DNA of 64,000 bases, taken from positions 310,001-374,000 of the forward strand of contig NZ_ATDL01000004.1 in assembly GCF_000416985.1 (NCBI RefSeq), read 5' to 3'. Source of the DNA: Sphingobacterium paucimobilis HER1398 (GTDB lineage Bacteria > Bacteroidota > Bacteroidia > Sphingobacteriales > Sphingobacteriaceae). The notes under the pieces are model-generated. The model did not search any database. It worked only from the letters and a program-made list of their open reading frames with translations, and had not been told where the DNA came from. Shown here piece after piece: positions 29,576-38,965 of this stretch (position 1 is its first letter; each line of letters starts with the position of its first letter). A program made the position numbers and the translations under genes.

Positions 29576-30880
29576 ATGAAAATGAAAAGAAATGTTGTAA
29601 TTAAACTGTTTTTATTATGCGCAGTTTTATTTGCTGTTTCATGCAGCAAGTCAAAAACGGGAGAAGAAACGACGACTCCTAAGACCGAAAATAAGGAAGT
29701 TCCGGTAGACAAGCCTTTTATCAATATAAAGGTAAAAAACTATCCCGATGCTACCGTCAAAATCGATGATGTCAATAGGAAGATTGTCATCAGTTTTGCC
29801 CATCCGGTACAGCTCAAAAAAATGAGTTTGGATTTTCAGCTAGCAGGCAAAGTCCGGCTCAATACAGCACAGTCTACGTTTGATTTATTAGCTCCGTATT
29901 CATTAAATATCAATAATAATACCCATCAACAAAAATATACGATTACGGGCGAGGTCAAGGCAGCAGATTATAGCGGTTGGACCGAAGATGCCTCATTTGG
30001 TGAGCTACCTACGCACATCAAATTGTTCAAGAATATCAGCATGCAGGGAAAGGCAGGGATTGCTTATTTTGCACTGGTAGATCTTGCCAAGGATCCTAAG
30101 TTCAATGTCATTGGGGGAGCCTCTGGAGTCAAGACTCCATCCTTATTTTACGAACAATTGCCAGCTGCACAAAAACCTACTATTCTTATCAATTCGGGCT
30201 ATTTTACGTATTCCGATGTACAGGGGATGTATGGCGTCAGTCTCTTGATTCAAGAGGGGACTACGGTACGGCACAATACAACCTCGACAGATAGGCTTGG
30301 AAAAACATATTATATGACTCGCTCAGCGATCGGTATGGAGAGAAATGGGGCTTTGGAAATCAATTGGGTGTATACAGACGGCATCAATGCGCCGACCTAT
30401 GCCTATCCTGCTCCAGCTGCAAATATAGAAGGAGAGACCCCGTTATCCAAGCCCTCACTGGTTTTCCCTGCCAACGGTCGTATTTGGAATGCTTATATGG
30501 CTTCTGGTGCTGGGCCTATTGCTGCTAAAGATGGTAAAGTTGTGCCTTTTGAAAAGATGAAGCAAGAACTTATTACAGGAGATGGTTCGGCCAATCGACC
30601 ACGCTCTGCTGTTGGCTTGACGAGTGACAACAAAATGATTGTCTATGTCAATCAGGGCAATGGCTTTGATGGATTGGGAGGATATACCTGGGAGGAAGTA
30701 GGAAGAGAATTGGTCAAGCTCGGTTGTTATGATGTGCTCCATTTTGATGGGGGAGGGTCGAGCTGTATGCTTATCAATGGCAAGCCGTTGATAAAAGGGG
30801 GAGAGGTCGATACACCAAGCGCTCCTAACCCTAATGGGGCAAAGCAACGTGCTGTGGCTACTGTAGTGACAATCAATTAA
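29576..30880 (+). CDS. Phosphodiester glycosidase (NAGPA-domain) lipoprotein
   Basis: The N-terminus is a lipoprotein signal (lipobox AVSCSK). A Lys/Pro/Thr linker and a small beta module (FINIKVKNYPDATVKIDD) precede the NAGPA domain, seen as PTILINSGYFTYSDVQGMYG, RPRSAVGLTSDNKMIVYVNQ and the hallmark end DVLHFDGGGSSCMLINGKPL. NAGPA relatives hydrolyse sugar-1-phosphodiesters (in mammals GlcNAc-P-mannose). In a PUL it could remove phosphodiester-linked sugars such as those on teichoic-acid-like or exopolysaccharide chains. It is the last gene of the ECF-controlled unit, 15 bp after the rhamnosidase. Confidence 0.82.
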   Translation: MKMKRNVVIKLFLLCAVLFAVSCSKSKTGEETTTPKTENKEVPVDKPFINIKVKNYPDATVKIDDVNRKIVISFAHPVQLKKMSLDFQLAGKVRLNTAQSTFDLLAPYSLNINNNTHQQKYTITGEVKAADYSGWTEDASFGELPTHIKLFKNISMQGKAGIAYFALVDLAKDPKFNVIGGASGVKTPSLFYEQLPAAQKPTILINSGYFTYSDVQGMYGVSLLIQEGTTVRHNTTSTDRLGKTYYMTRSAIGMERNGALEINWVYTDGINAPTYAYPAPAANIEGETPLSKPSLVFPANGRIWNAYMASGAGPIAAKDGKVVPFEKMKQELITGDGSANRPRSAVGLTSDNKMIVYVNQGNGFDGLGGYTWEEVGRELVKLGCYDVLHFDGGGSSCMLINGKPLIKGGEVDTPSAPNPNGAKQRAVATVVTIN

Positions 30881-30989
30881 TGTTTGTTTATGACACTTTG
30901 GATGATGCTGTACCCTGTGAGTCTCGTTTCTTAGTTATCTCAAGAATAATGGTTTAATAGGAGAGTGTATTAATTTCATTCTTAAGACT

Positions 30990-31721
30990 ATGTTGAAATA
31001 TATATATATAGGTGTTTTTCTTGTGTTTTTTGTCAATATGCTGTGTGGGCAAGCGACAGATGAAAGAGTATTGTGGACCATGGGCCTTAATTACAAACTT
31101 CCCGAAAAATTCAAAACTTATATCCCAAAGTCCTCTTCCTTTAAAGAAAATCTCAAATTAAGGCAGTTAATGGGAAATCCTGCACAAGGTATTATCTCTG
31201 ATGATGACGAGTTTATTTCGTTTTTTCGAATATTTAGAATCTCTACTAAAGAAGATTCTATACGGATTAATAGTCTGTTTCCAGGTGCTAATATGTCTCC
31301 AAGTATTAGGCATATAGACAATATACGGCATCAGATTAAATTGCTTTATGGAGACAGTGCCAAGCAAAACTGGTTGAACTATGTTGATTATTGGCCAAAT
31401 GATAAAGCTAAGGAGGTTTTTAATGCAGATTCTGTCATTGTCTACACTGCGAAACTTAAAAAGGAAGAGGTCTATGAAGGTAAATATGACCATTTTGGAG
31501 CGCTATATCTATCTAAGAAAGACCGTGGTTTTGTTAATTATTTTTTTCTTTTTACGGAGAAGGCGAACGAGCAGTATGATTCTTATATTAAGAATATTCA
31601 ACAATCCCTTTATTATGATGATTGGACAGGTCTCAAAGAAACGCCTGACCCTAGAGACCTGGGAGGACCAGTTACTATATACAAAGAAGGTAATGAGTGG
31701 AAAGTAAAGGAGGGGACTTAA
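30990..31721 (+). CDS. Secreted protein of unknown function
   Basis: I do not recognise the family. The 243-residue product has a signal peptide (MLKYIYIGVFLVFFVNMLCG, then QATDE) and no lipobox. The rest is soluble, rich in charged and aromatic residues (IRHIDNIRHQIKLLYGDSAK, YIKNIQQSLYYDDW). It begins with a mature stretch (LWTMGLNYKLPEKFK) resembling small periplasmic proteins of Bacteroidota. It is 109 bp downstream of the glycosidase gene and converges on the TlpA-like gene with one base between the stop codons. The A+T content is higher than in the PUL genes on either side, which hints at a different history. Confidence 0.65.
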   Translation: MLKYIYIGVFLVFFVNMLCGQATDERVLWTMGLNYKLPEKFKTYIPKSSSFKENLKLRQLMGNPAQGIISDDDEFISFFRIFRISTKEDSIRINSLFPGANMSPSIRHIDNIRHQIKLLYGDSAKQNWLNYVDYWPNDKAKEVFNADSVIVYTAKLKKEEVYEGKYDHFGALYLSKKDRGFVNYFFLFTEKANEQYDSYIKNIQQSLYYDDWTGLKETPDPRDLGGPVTIYKEGNEWKVKEGT

Positions 31722-31722
31722 T

Positions 31723-32649
31723 TCATTTCAACGCCTCGTTAATCATTCCTTTTAAGGTGTCATTTCCAGGGAAACCAGTGAATTTATTGATTAGAATTCC
31801 TTTCCTGTTGTACACTAAATAGGATGGAATGCCCTCAAATCCGAAATAATCCATCATGTATTCCCATTGAGCGTCGTTGAGATTGAAGTCTTTCAAAAAG
31901 CGAAAATAGGACCGATCGATCTTTTGGATGTTAGGTTTACCAGTTGTGTCCCGAGTTGCGTTACGATAATTATGTTTCATCTCTCTTTCGTAATCGAAGA
32001 CATGCCCTGTGTATAGGAATAAACGATAATCTTTAACGATAATATCTTTAAACTCCTTGGAAAGCAATTCGTCATTATCTACGAATAATGCAGATTTTTT
32101 GAATACATTATTTTTAGCATAGTCCAAGAATTCATCGGTACCTTTATCATAGAGTCGCGGATACACCCAATTTGGATCAGTAGGTCTATGATCGATCATC
32201 TTGTTTAAAACCACCAAGGACTGCATCATATCATATTTATTCATCGCAGGGGCAATCTCGATATTTTTGAAATCGCGGTTTGAGTTATAAACTATATCAA
32301 TGTAAGTAGAATCATTGTTTCTTGATTTGATGTAGAGTACTTTATAAGGATTTACACTGGTGGATAAGCCTATTAAAGAAGTCTCGGTTTCTGTATTAAA
32401 TTCCAGTGAAAATTTGCCTTTTTGGTCAACCAAAATTTCTTGTCTAACATTTTCCCCCGAAATTGGATGTGTTAGGCTAATAGTTACCATGATACTATCC
32501 ATGTGAGAATCATCAGGAGTAATGATACTTCCTGTTATTTTGGAAGTGCCAGCGACTATGGTTGTTATATCTGTATTTATCTCTGTTGCCTGGTTACATG
32601 ACAAAAAGAATAAAAGACTACAAATGGAAAAAAGGTTTATTTTATTCAT
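31723..32649 (-). CDS. TlpA-type lipoprotein lacking its thioredoxin core
   Basis: This 308-residue lipoprotein (lipobox FFLSCNQ) begins like the DUF4369/TlpA proteins of Bacteroidota. The C-terminus, YFGFEGIPSYLVYNRKGILI, is the last part of a thioredoxin-like domain, where the cis-proline lies in the GIPSY turn. Between these, the usual helical region and the strand with WATWC-x-x-C are absent: YFRFLKDFNLND, typical of the middle of full-length relatives, runs straight into AQWEYMMDYFG. I infer an in-frame deletion of the redox core, leaving no CxxC and hence no disulfide reductase activity. The frame is intact. It could be a decaying gene or a binding-only form. Confidence 0.65.
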   Translation of the reverse strand: MNKINLFSICSLLFFLSCNQATEINTDITTIVAGTSKITGSIITPDDSHMDSIMVTISLTHPISGENVRQEILVDQKGKFSLEFNTETETSLIGLSTSVNPYKVLYIKSRNNDSTYIDIVYNSNRDFKNIEIAPAMNKYDMMQSLVVLNKMIDHRPTDPNWVYPRLYDKGTDEFLDYAKNNVFKKSALFVDNDELLSKEFKDIIVKDYRLFLYTGHVFDYEREMKHNYRNATRDTTGKPNIQKIDRSYFRFLKDFNLNDAQWEYMMDYFGFEGIPSYLVYNRKGILINKFTGFPGNDTLKGMINEALK

Positions 32650-32918
32650 AATTGTCTTAGACTTGTTTTTGTTTGGTTCTACATACTAAAGATAAGGTTT
32701 TGTTCAATCAATAAATTTTAAAAGATTTTAAACTGGTGTGTACATCTGATATAGAGCAAAAGCTGATCTGAGATTTTTGATCGATCCAGCATAGGGTTCT
32801 TTAGGTTGTTGTACGAAAGGACTAGAAGTCTTTTAGGTTGGATTATACTTCGGCAATTGGGAAAGTCTTAACAGAAAAATCAACATTTGGTGCGTGCACA
32901 TCCAATAAAAAATTAATT

Positions 32919-32949
32919 TTTGGTTTTCTTACATAATTTTCTACTTTTG
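32919..32949 (+). promoter_or_regulatory. Promoter of the sialic acid PUL
   Basis: TTTG (32919-32922) and TACTTTTG (32942-32949) match the Bacteroidota consensus TTTG/TAnnTTTG with a 19-bp spacer. It lies 41 bp upstream of the susC ATG. The rest of the 341-bp gap 32650-32990 shows no gene. Confidence 0.7.
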
Positions 32950-32990
32950 TTATGTAGAACATATAAACATAAATTATAAACCAAATTAAA

Positions 32991-35900
32991 ATGAAAAGAA
33001 ACGTTACCAGCGTACTATTTCTCTTCTTGTTTTTACTTTCTTCGATTGTATTCGCTCAGGAATCTGATTTCGGGGTAATAGGCAAAGTTATTTCAAGTCA
33101 AGATGGGCGCGTCTTACCAGGGGTTAGTATTCGATTAAAAAATACAACAATTACTGCGGCCACAGACAGTAATGGGAAATACGCTATTAAAGTGCCCTCT
33201 GGGCAGGGCATCCTTGTTTTTACTTTTGTGGGTTTTAAATCTCAGGAGGTTGCTGTTCAGAATAGTAGAAACCTAGATGTTTCGCTTGAGAAAGATGAAG
33301 CAACTCTAGATGAAGTAGTGGTGGTGGGGTATGGTAAGCAGAGTCGAGAGACTGTTGCTGCCTCAATTACCCATATAGGCAAGGAAGAGTTTGACAAAGC
33401 TCCAGGACAAAACCCTATGCTTCAGTTGCAAGGCAAAGTAGCAGGACTGTCTTTACAAGTGTCAAATGGTCAGCCTGGTTCCAGCCCGCAGGTCTTTATA
33501 CGGGGCGGTAGTTCGACTTCTCCCGAAGGTGATGCGCCTCTATTTGTAGTTGACGGACTAGTTTCGCAAGGGACACGTAGTATAAACGATTTGAATCCCG
33601 ATAATATCGAATCGATTACGGTTTTGAAAGATGCGGCTTCAACAGCGATTTACGGCGCTAGGGCAGCAAATGGGATTATTATAGTAACTACCAAGACCGG
33701 TAAACTCGGTAAGCCTACTATAAACGTACGGTATACGCATGGGGTAGAGCAGCAGATGAGTCGTTTGCCTTTGCTGAATGCACGTGATTATGTGTATCTA
33801 TCACGTAAGAATACGATCGATTTTAATAAATCAAATCCAGACTTTTATCTCACTGGTGGTCGATATGGTATGTCTACTGGTAATCCACGTAATTCTAGAA
33901 ATACATTAGAATTTCTAGATGTATACCTTCAAAATTATGGACAAGAATATGTTGCCGATTTATTGGAAAACCAAGGTTGGGAAACTATGACTGATCCAGT
34001 GACTGGAAAGAAGCTTGTTTTTCAAAACAATGATTTTCAGGATGCTACATTTCAAGTAGGAGGCAAACAGGAGGTGGATTTCGATATCAGCGGGGGAACC
34101 GAAAGAGCAAAGTATTACTTTGGCCTAGGATATTTGAATCAGGACGGCATAGTGAGAGGGACCAATTACAAAAATTATAGTGCTTTATTTAATGGCGATT
34201 TCAAATTGAGTGACCGATGGAGTATAAATACAAAATTTACCTATCAGCAGCGAGATGACAATTCGCCTAATAACTATGAATGGGTATTATCAAGGAGTGT
34301 GTTGACACCGCCGACCTACAGACAATATTATGAAAATGGTCTGCCAGCACCTGGAGAAGGAGTTTCATCCTTTAGAAATCGTCTGCACGAAATCTATTAC
34401 AAAACGAAATATAATGATGTTGAGGTGTATCGTACCAGCTTTCAACTTGGTGCTAATTGGGATATTATACCAGGGCTTTCATTTAAGCCGTCTGTGTATT
34501 ATTTTGGATCAGAGGGAATAGAGAATTACTTTGAAGCTTATAATGAAACAGTGACAAACAGGCCTGCTTCAGCCCGACATAACTTTGATAGACATATTCA
34601 AACCGATGGCTTGTTGTCTTATGATAAACAATTTGCTGATCTACATAATTTCAGCGCAATTCTTGGCGGAAGTTATTATCACGATTATAGTTACCGTATG
34701 AGTGGGAGTGGACGGGAGGCAAAAACCGACCATATCCCTACATTGAATGCAACTTCGGAATTGACACAGCGTATTACAACGACTAAGGGGTATGAGGCTA
34801 TGTTGAGTTATTATGCCCGTGCCAACTATGACTATGCCCGAAAATATATACTGTCTGCTAGTATGCGGATGGATGGATCCTCTAAGTTTGCTAAAGACAA
34901 GCTATGGGGGTATTTTCCAGGTATGTCAGCAGCATGGAATGTGCATCGGGAAGATTTCTTCCAGACGCTGGCCAATACTCCATTATCCAAATTAAAGTTT
35001 CGTTCCAGTTGGGGCAGAACAGGGAATAATAATATCAACCCATTGGATTCTCGTGGACGTTATGCGACTGGATATAGTTACATGGGCGAGGTAGGGATTT
35101 TGAATACTGTTCTCATGAATAATAGTTTAGTCTGGGAGAGAACGACTTCCTTCGATGCAGGTTTAGATTTGGGGCTGTTTAATGATAGGCTCACAGTTTT
35201 GGTAGATTACTACAATAAAGTCACAGATCATAGACTGTTTGACAAGCCCCTATCTTCTCAGCTTGGTTTTGGTTCTATAAAAAGCAATTACGGTTCTATC
35301 CGTAATCGTGGGTTTGAAGTTGAGTTGCAGGCTACCCCTATTAGCAATGACAATTTTAAATGGAACCTGAGTACAACTTTCTCGTTCAATCGTTCTTCGG
35401 TGGTGAAGCTACCAGCCAATGAAGAGGATAAGAATCGTATAAATGGAAATTATGTATATGATCCTGCATTAGGAGATTATAGAAAAGTAGGTGGATTGGC
35501 AGAAGGAGAACGATTTGGAGGGCGTTGGGCTTATCATTATCAAGGGGTTTATCAGACAGATGCTGAGGCTGCAAATGCGCCTTTGGATCGAAATGCTTCA
35601 GGAAGAACAAAGACTGCTGGTGATGCCATTTTTGAAGACTTGGATGGGGATGGTGTTCTTGATAATAATGATATGGTTTTTATGGGATACATCCGACCAG
35701 ATAAAATGGGAGGGATGGTTAATAATTTTTCTTATAAAGGACTTTCATTACGAGTTGTTGTTGATTGGTCCGTGGGGCATGTAATAGACAATGGTTTCAA
35801 AGGAAATGTGATGGGAAGCAGTCGCAACAACAATAATGCTTTTAAAGAAGCCATGACAGAGAGTTGGCAGGGCGAAGGACACGACGCAAAATATCCGAAA

Positions 35901-36230
35901 TATACTGTTCAAAGTGATTTCGATTATAATTTCAGAAATCATATGAGATGGGACAATGGATTAGGCAATGCCAGTGGCGGTAGCAATAATAGCCGTTATT
36001 ATGGAAAAGGTGATTATTTAGCCTTCCGTGAGGTATCATTAAGTTACCGTCTAAAAGCTGCTTTTTTAAGTAAGGCTAAGATTCAAGGACTTGAATTCTT
36101 CGGTGGAGTATACAATTTGGGTTATTTGACAAAATATGATGGCATGATGCCAGAAATATTCGATGGTGCCGATTACGGTACTTATCCACGGCCAAGGCAG
36201 ATTAATTTTGGCATGCGCGCTACTTTTTAA
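32991..36230 (+). CDS. SusC/RagA-family TonB-dependent receptor (sialic acid PUL)
   Basis: This 1079-residue outer-membrane importer has a signal peptide (ending FAQES), a carboxypeptidase-regulatory-like domain at about 27-100 (GKVISSQDGRVLPGVSIRLK), the TonB-box region LDEVVVVGYGKQ, and the plug (PQVFIRGGSSTSPEGDAPLF, then VVDGL and TAIYGARAANGIIIVTTK). The barrel ends in INFGMRATF. Unlike the receptor at 19 kb it has no STN domain, so it is not wired to a FecR/sigma pair. The promoter before it and the GntR-type gene at 45.7 kb suggest intracellular control. The cargo is inferred to be sialylated glycans or sialic acid. Confidence 0.92.
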   Translation: MKRNVTSVLFLFLFLLSSIVFAQESDFGVIGKVISSQDGRVLPGVSIRLKNTTITAATDSNGKYAIKVPSGQGILVFTFVGFKSQEVAVQNSRNLDVSLEKDEATLDEVVVVGYGKQSRETVAASITHIGKEEFDKAPGQNPMLQLQGKVAGLSLQVSNGQPGSSPQVFIRGGSSTSPEGDAPLFVVDGLVSQGTRSINDLNPDNIESITVLKDAASTAIYGARAANGIIIVTTKTGKLGKPTINVRYTHGVEQQMSRLPLLNARDYVYLSRKNTIDFNKSNPDFYLTGGRYGMSTGNPRNSRNTLEFLDVYLQNYGQEYVADLLENQGWETMTDPVTGKKLVFQNNDFQDATFQVGGKQEVDFDISGGTERAKYYFGLGYLNQDGIVRGTNYKNYSALFNGDFKLSDRWSINTKFTYQQRDDNSPNNYEWVLSRSVLTPPTYRQYYENGLPAPGEGVSSFRNRLHEIYYKTKYNDVEVYRTSFQLGANWDIIPGLSFKPSVYYFGSEGIENYFEAYNETVTNRPASARHNFDRHIQTDGLLSYDKQFADLHNFSAILGGSYYHDYSYRMSGSGREAKTDHIPTLNATSELTQRITTTKGYEAMLSYYARANYDYARKYILSASMRMDGSSKFAKDKLWGYFPGMSAAWNVHREDFFQTLANTPLSKLKFRSSWGRTGNNNINPLDSRGRYATGYSYMGEVGILNTVLMNNSLVWERTTSFDAGLDLGLFNDRLTVLVDYYNKVTDHRLFDKPLSSQLGFGSIKSNYGSIRNRGFEVELQATPISNDNFKWNLSTTFSFNRSSVVKLPANEEDKNRINGNYVYDPALGDYRKVGGLAEGERFGGRWAYHYQGVYQTDAEAANAPLDRNASGRTKTAGDAIFEDLDGDGVLDNNDMVFMGYIRPDKMGGMVNNFSYKGLSLRVVVDWSVGHVIDNGFKGNVMGSSRNNNNAFKEAMTESWQGEGHDAKYPKYTVQSDFDYNFRNHMRWDNGLGNASGGSNNSRYYGKGDYLAFREVSLSYRLKAAFLSKAKIQGLEFFGGVYNLGYLTKYDGMMPEIFDGADYGTYPRPRQINFGMRATF

Positions 36231-36256
36231 GTTCAAATAGTTTTAATCTAATACAC

Positions 36257-37702
36257 ATGAGACAATATATTAAAATATACACGCTTATCATGGGCGTCTT
36301 CCTATTCACCAGTTGTGAAAAATTATTGGAGGTCGATACGATTTCTGATATTACGAATGACGATTATTGGCAAAACCAAGGAGATATGGAAAGCTATCTT
36401 CTCGGTGTCTATGATCAGTTTCGAAATCTGAACAACAATACCAATTACTTCGAAGACCGTGGAGATTCCTTTGTCCCTGGCATGGAAGGAGGCCCTTCTA
36501 ATGCTTGGAATCAAAATTTGACAGATCAGAATGCTCCAAACTGGATTGGTTTTTACGGAGTTATTCAGCATTGTAACCTATTGTTGAAATATTCCGATAA
36601 AATAGATTTTGGAGTACAGGCTGACAAGAACCGTATTTTAGCCGAAGCTTATTTTATCCGCGCACATACATATTTTAGTTTGTTACGTATCTGGGGCGAT
36701 GTGCCTTTGGAGCTAGAGCCCACAGAGAATGATAATAAAGAGCAGTTACCTAGATCACCTAAAGATGAAGTCATGGTGCAGATCTTAAGCGACTTATCTA
36801 AATCAATTGAGTTATTTCCCGAAAATGGATTTAAAAATAAAAGCAGGGCTTCTAAACCAGCAGCTTATGCTTTGAAAGCAGATGTGCTACTATGGAAAGC
36901 AAAGGTTTTGAACGGAACAGATACAGATTTAGAAGAGGTTATCATTGCAGCAGATGCGGCCCAGGTAGGAACGAGTTTAGAAGAAGATTTTGGAAAGATC
37001 TTTGAAGATGGAAGTAAAAATGGCAAAGAAATAATATTCTCGATTTATATGCAACGGGATGAGAAAGGGGATCATTACAGTAGCCGTTTAAAACCGAGAG
37101 ATGTTTTCGTCCAGAATGCTATCAATGTAAATGATATTGCTTTTGCAAGAAGCGGTGCAAGAAGTCAGTATGCTCCATCACCTAAACTACGAAATGCTTT
37201 TAGTGAATATACCTCTGATATCAGGAGGTCAAAATCTATTATTGAAGCTATCGCACCCGGAAATGTTAGTATTGGTTGGTTTGACAACAAGATGAGAGGA
37301 AGTATAAATACTGGAAATCGTTATTATGATTCTGATATTGTAGTCTATCGTCTAGCCGAAATGATTTTATTCAAAGCCGAAGCATTGGCTGCTTTAAACC
37401 GTACAGGCGAAGCGATTGACGAGTTAGATAAAGTAAGAGCAAGAGCCAAAATTGGAGATTATACCGGCTCGGCAGAAAAGATTGCTGTTGAACGGGCTAT
37501 CCTCCAAGAAAGATTTAGAGAATTCTATCTCGAACTTAAGCGGTGGCCTGATCTGTTGAGATTTCATTTTGGTGGTACCATAGATGTCTATGGTGAGGTG
37601 CCTAATCTGAGTGGTACCACTGTTCCCTTATATTCACCTATTCCGAAGATACAGATTGATAGAAATCCTAGTTTGGAACAAACTGACGGTTATAACAAAT
37701 AA
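36257..37702 (+). CDS. SusD/RagB-family lipoprotein (sialic acid PUL)
   Basis: This 481-residue surface lipoprotein has lipobox FTSCEK. Family features are EAYFIRAHTYFSLLRIWGDV, the helical ASKPAAYALKADVLLWKAKV, and the C-terminal VVYRLAEMILFKAEALAALN and ILQERFREFYLELKRWPDLL. It follows susC by 26 bp and would form the lid of that importer, binding sialoglycans released at the cell surface. Confidence 0.92.
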   Translation: MRQYIKIYTLIMGVFLFTSCEKLLEVDTISDITNDDYWQNQGDMESYLLGVYDQFRNLNNNTNYFEDRGDSFVPGMEGGPSNAWNQNLTDQNAPNWIGFYGVIQHCNLLLKYSDKIDFGVQADKNRILAEAYFIRAHTYFSLLRIWGDVPLELEPTENDNKEQLPRSPKDEVMVQILSDLSKSIELFPENGFKNKSRASKPAAYALKADVLLWKAKVLNGTDTDLEEVIIAADAAQVGTSLEEDFGKIFEDGSKNGKEIIFSIYMQRDEKGDHYSSRLKPRDVFVQNAINVNDIAFARSGARSQYAPSPKLRNAFSEYTSDIRRSKSIIEAIAPGNVSIGWFDNKMRGSINTGNRYYDSDIVVYRLAEMILFKAEALAALNRTGEAIDELDKVRARAKIGDYTGSAEKIAVERAILQERFREFYLELKRWPDLLRFHFGGTIDVYGEVPNLSGTTVPLYSPIPKIQIDRNPSLEQTDGYNK

Positions 37703-37715
37703 AAATTAAGAGCAA

Positions 37716-38915
37716 ATGGTTTTAAGCAAAAATTTAATAACGAGTATTGTTTTATTGTTATGTGTGACTTCAAATGTTGCATTGATTGCATGCAAGTCTG
37801 ATGAGCCGACAAAGCCAGTTACAAAGCCAGGAGGCAATGGCGGAGACAATGATGGTGAGGACCCTACCAGTTCCTTCAACTATATTTATAAAGAGAATAC
37901 TGGAGGATTCCAAGTCTATCGTATTCCGGCCATTGTAAAAGCCAATAGCGGGCGTCTTTTGGCTTTCGCCGAAGCGAGAAAATTAAGAAGCGGCGGAGAT
38001 AGTGGTGATATTGATATGGTCGTCAAATTGTCTGATGACAATGGAAAGACCTGGGGCAATATGATTACTATTTGGGACGAAGGAGTGAATACCTGCGGTA
38101 ATCCAGTTCCGATTGTAGATAAAGTTACAGGCAAGATACACCTGCTATTGACCTGGAACAATGGTGCGGACGATTGGGCAGCATTGACCAATGGCACAGG
38201 TAAGGACACTAGAAGAGTATATTATACCTCCTCTTCTGATGAAGGGGCAACCTGGAGTAAACCCAGAGAGATTACATCAAGTGTCAAGTCATCCACATGG
38301 GATTGGTATGCCACTGGTCCAGTTCACGGTATTCAGATTTCAAAGGGCACATATAAAGGTCGACTGGTATCACCAAACTATTTTACCGAACGGGTGGACG
38401 GACGGCGCCAAGATCTTTCTCACGCTATTTACTCCGATGATAATGGACTTACATGGAAGTCTGGAGCGGCAACAAAGACTGGTGGTGTGGGAGAGTGTAC
38501 CGTGGCGGAACTCTCAGACGGACGTTTGATGATGAATTTTAGAGTGAGTTCTGGCAATGTGCGCAAATATAGTATCAGTGAAGATGGAGGCGAGACCTGG
38601 GGCGATATCCAGACCGATTACACGCTAGTGGATGCTATCTGCCAAGGCAGTTTACTTTCTGCACCTATTGATAACAAACATATGATGTTTTTCGCTAATG
38701 CAGCGAGTGTTGAACGCAAGAATATGACCGTCAAATTGAGCAATGACAATGGCAGTAATTGGACAAAAAAGGTGTCGATACATAGCGGGCCTTCGGCGTA
38801 TTCGGATATGACTCTTACCGCCCAGGGAAAGATAGCCTTGGTCTATGAAGGAGGAGTCGGTAGGCCCTATGAAGGTATTGCTTTCAAAATGTTGGAACTG
38901 GGAGATTTTAAATAG
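37716..38915 (+). CDS. Sialidase (GH33), lipoprotein form 1
   Basis: This exo-alpha-sialidase of 399 residues has lipobox ALIAC (Cys26) and a Gly/Asp/Pro linker, so it is probably anchored to the outer membrane. GH33 features are all present: YRIP (Arg69 of the Arg triad), Asp boxes SDDNGKTW (106-113), SSDEGATW (173-180), SDDNGLTW (240-247), SEDGGETW (288-295) and SNDNGSNW (342-349). Glu260 in GECTVAEL, the third arginine near 334, and the nucleophile Tyr362 in AYSDMTL are also seen. It retains the six-bladed propeller without extra lectin domains. It is 13 bp after susD. Confidence 0.9.
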   Translation: MVLSKNLITSIVLLLCVTSNVALIACKSDEPTKPVTKPGGNGGDNDGEDPTSSFNYIYKENTGGFQVYRIPAIVKANSGRLLAFAEARKLRSGGDSGDIDMVVKLSDDNGKTWGNMITIWDEGVNTCGNPVPIVDKVTGKIHLLLTWNNGADDWAALTNGTGKDTRRVYYTSSSDEGATWSKPREITSSVKSSTWDWYATGPVHGIQISKGTYKGRLVSPNYFTERVDGRRQDLSHAIYSDDNGLTWKSGAATKTGGVGECTVAELSDGRLMMNFRVSSGNVRKYSISEDGGETWGDIQTDYTLVDAICQGSLLSAPIDNKHMMFFANAASVERKNMTVKLSNDNGSNWTKKVSIHSGPSAYSDMTLTAQGKIALVYEGGVGRPYEGIAFKMLELGDFK

Positions 38916-38965
38916 TAAACTATAGACTGAATAGGTTTACATCCGTACTAAACAATTATAGACAT

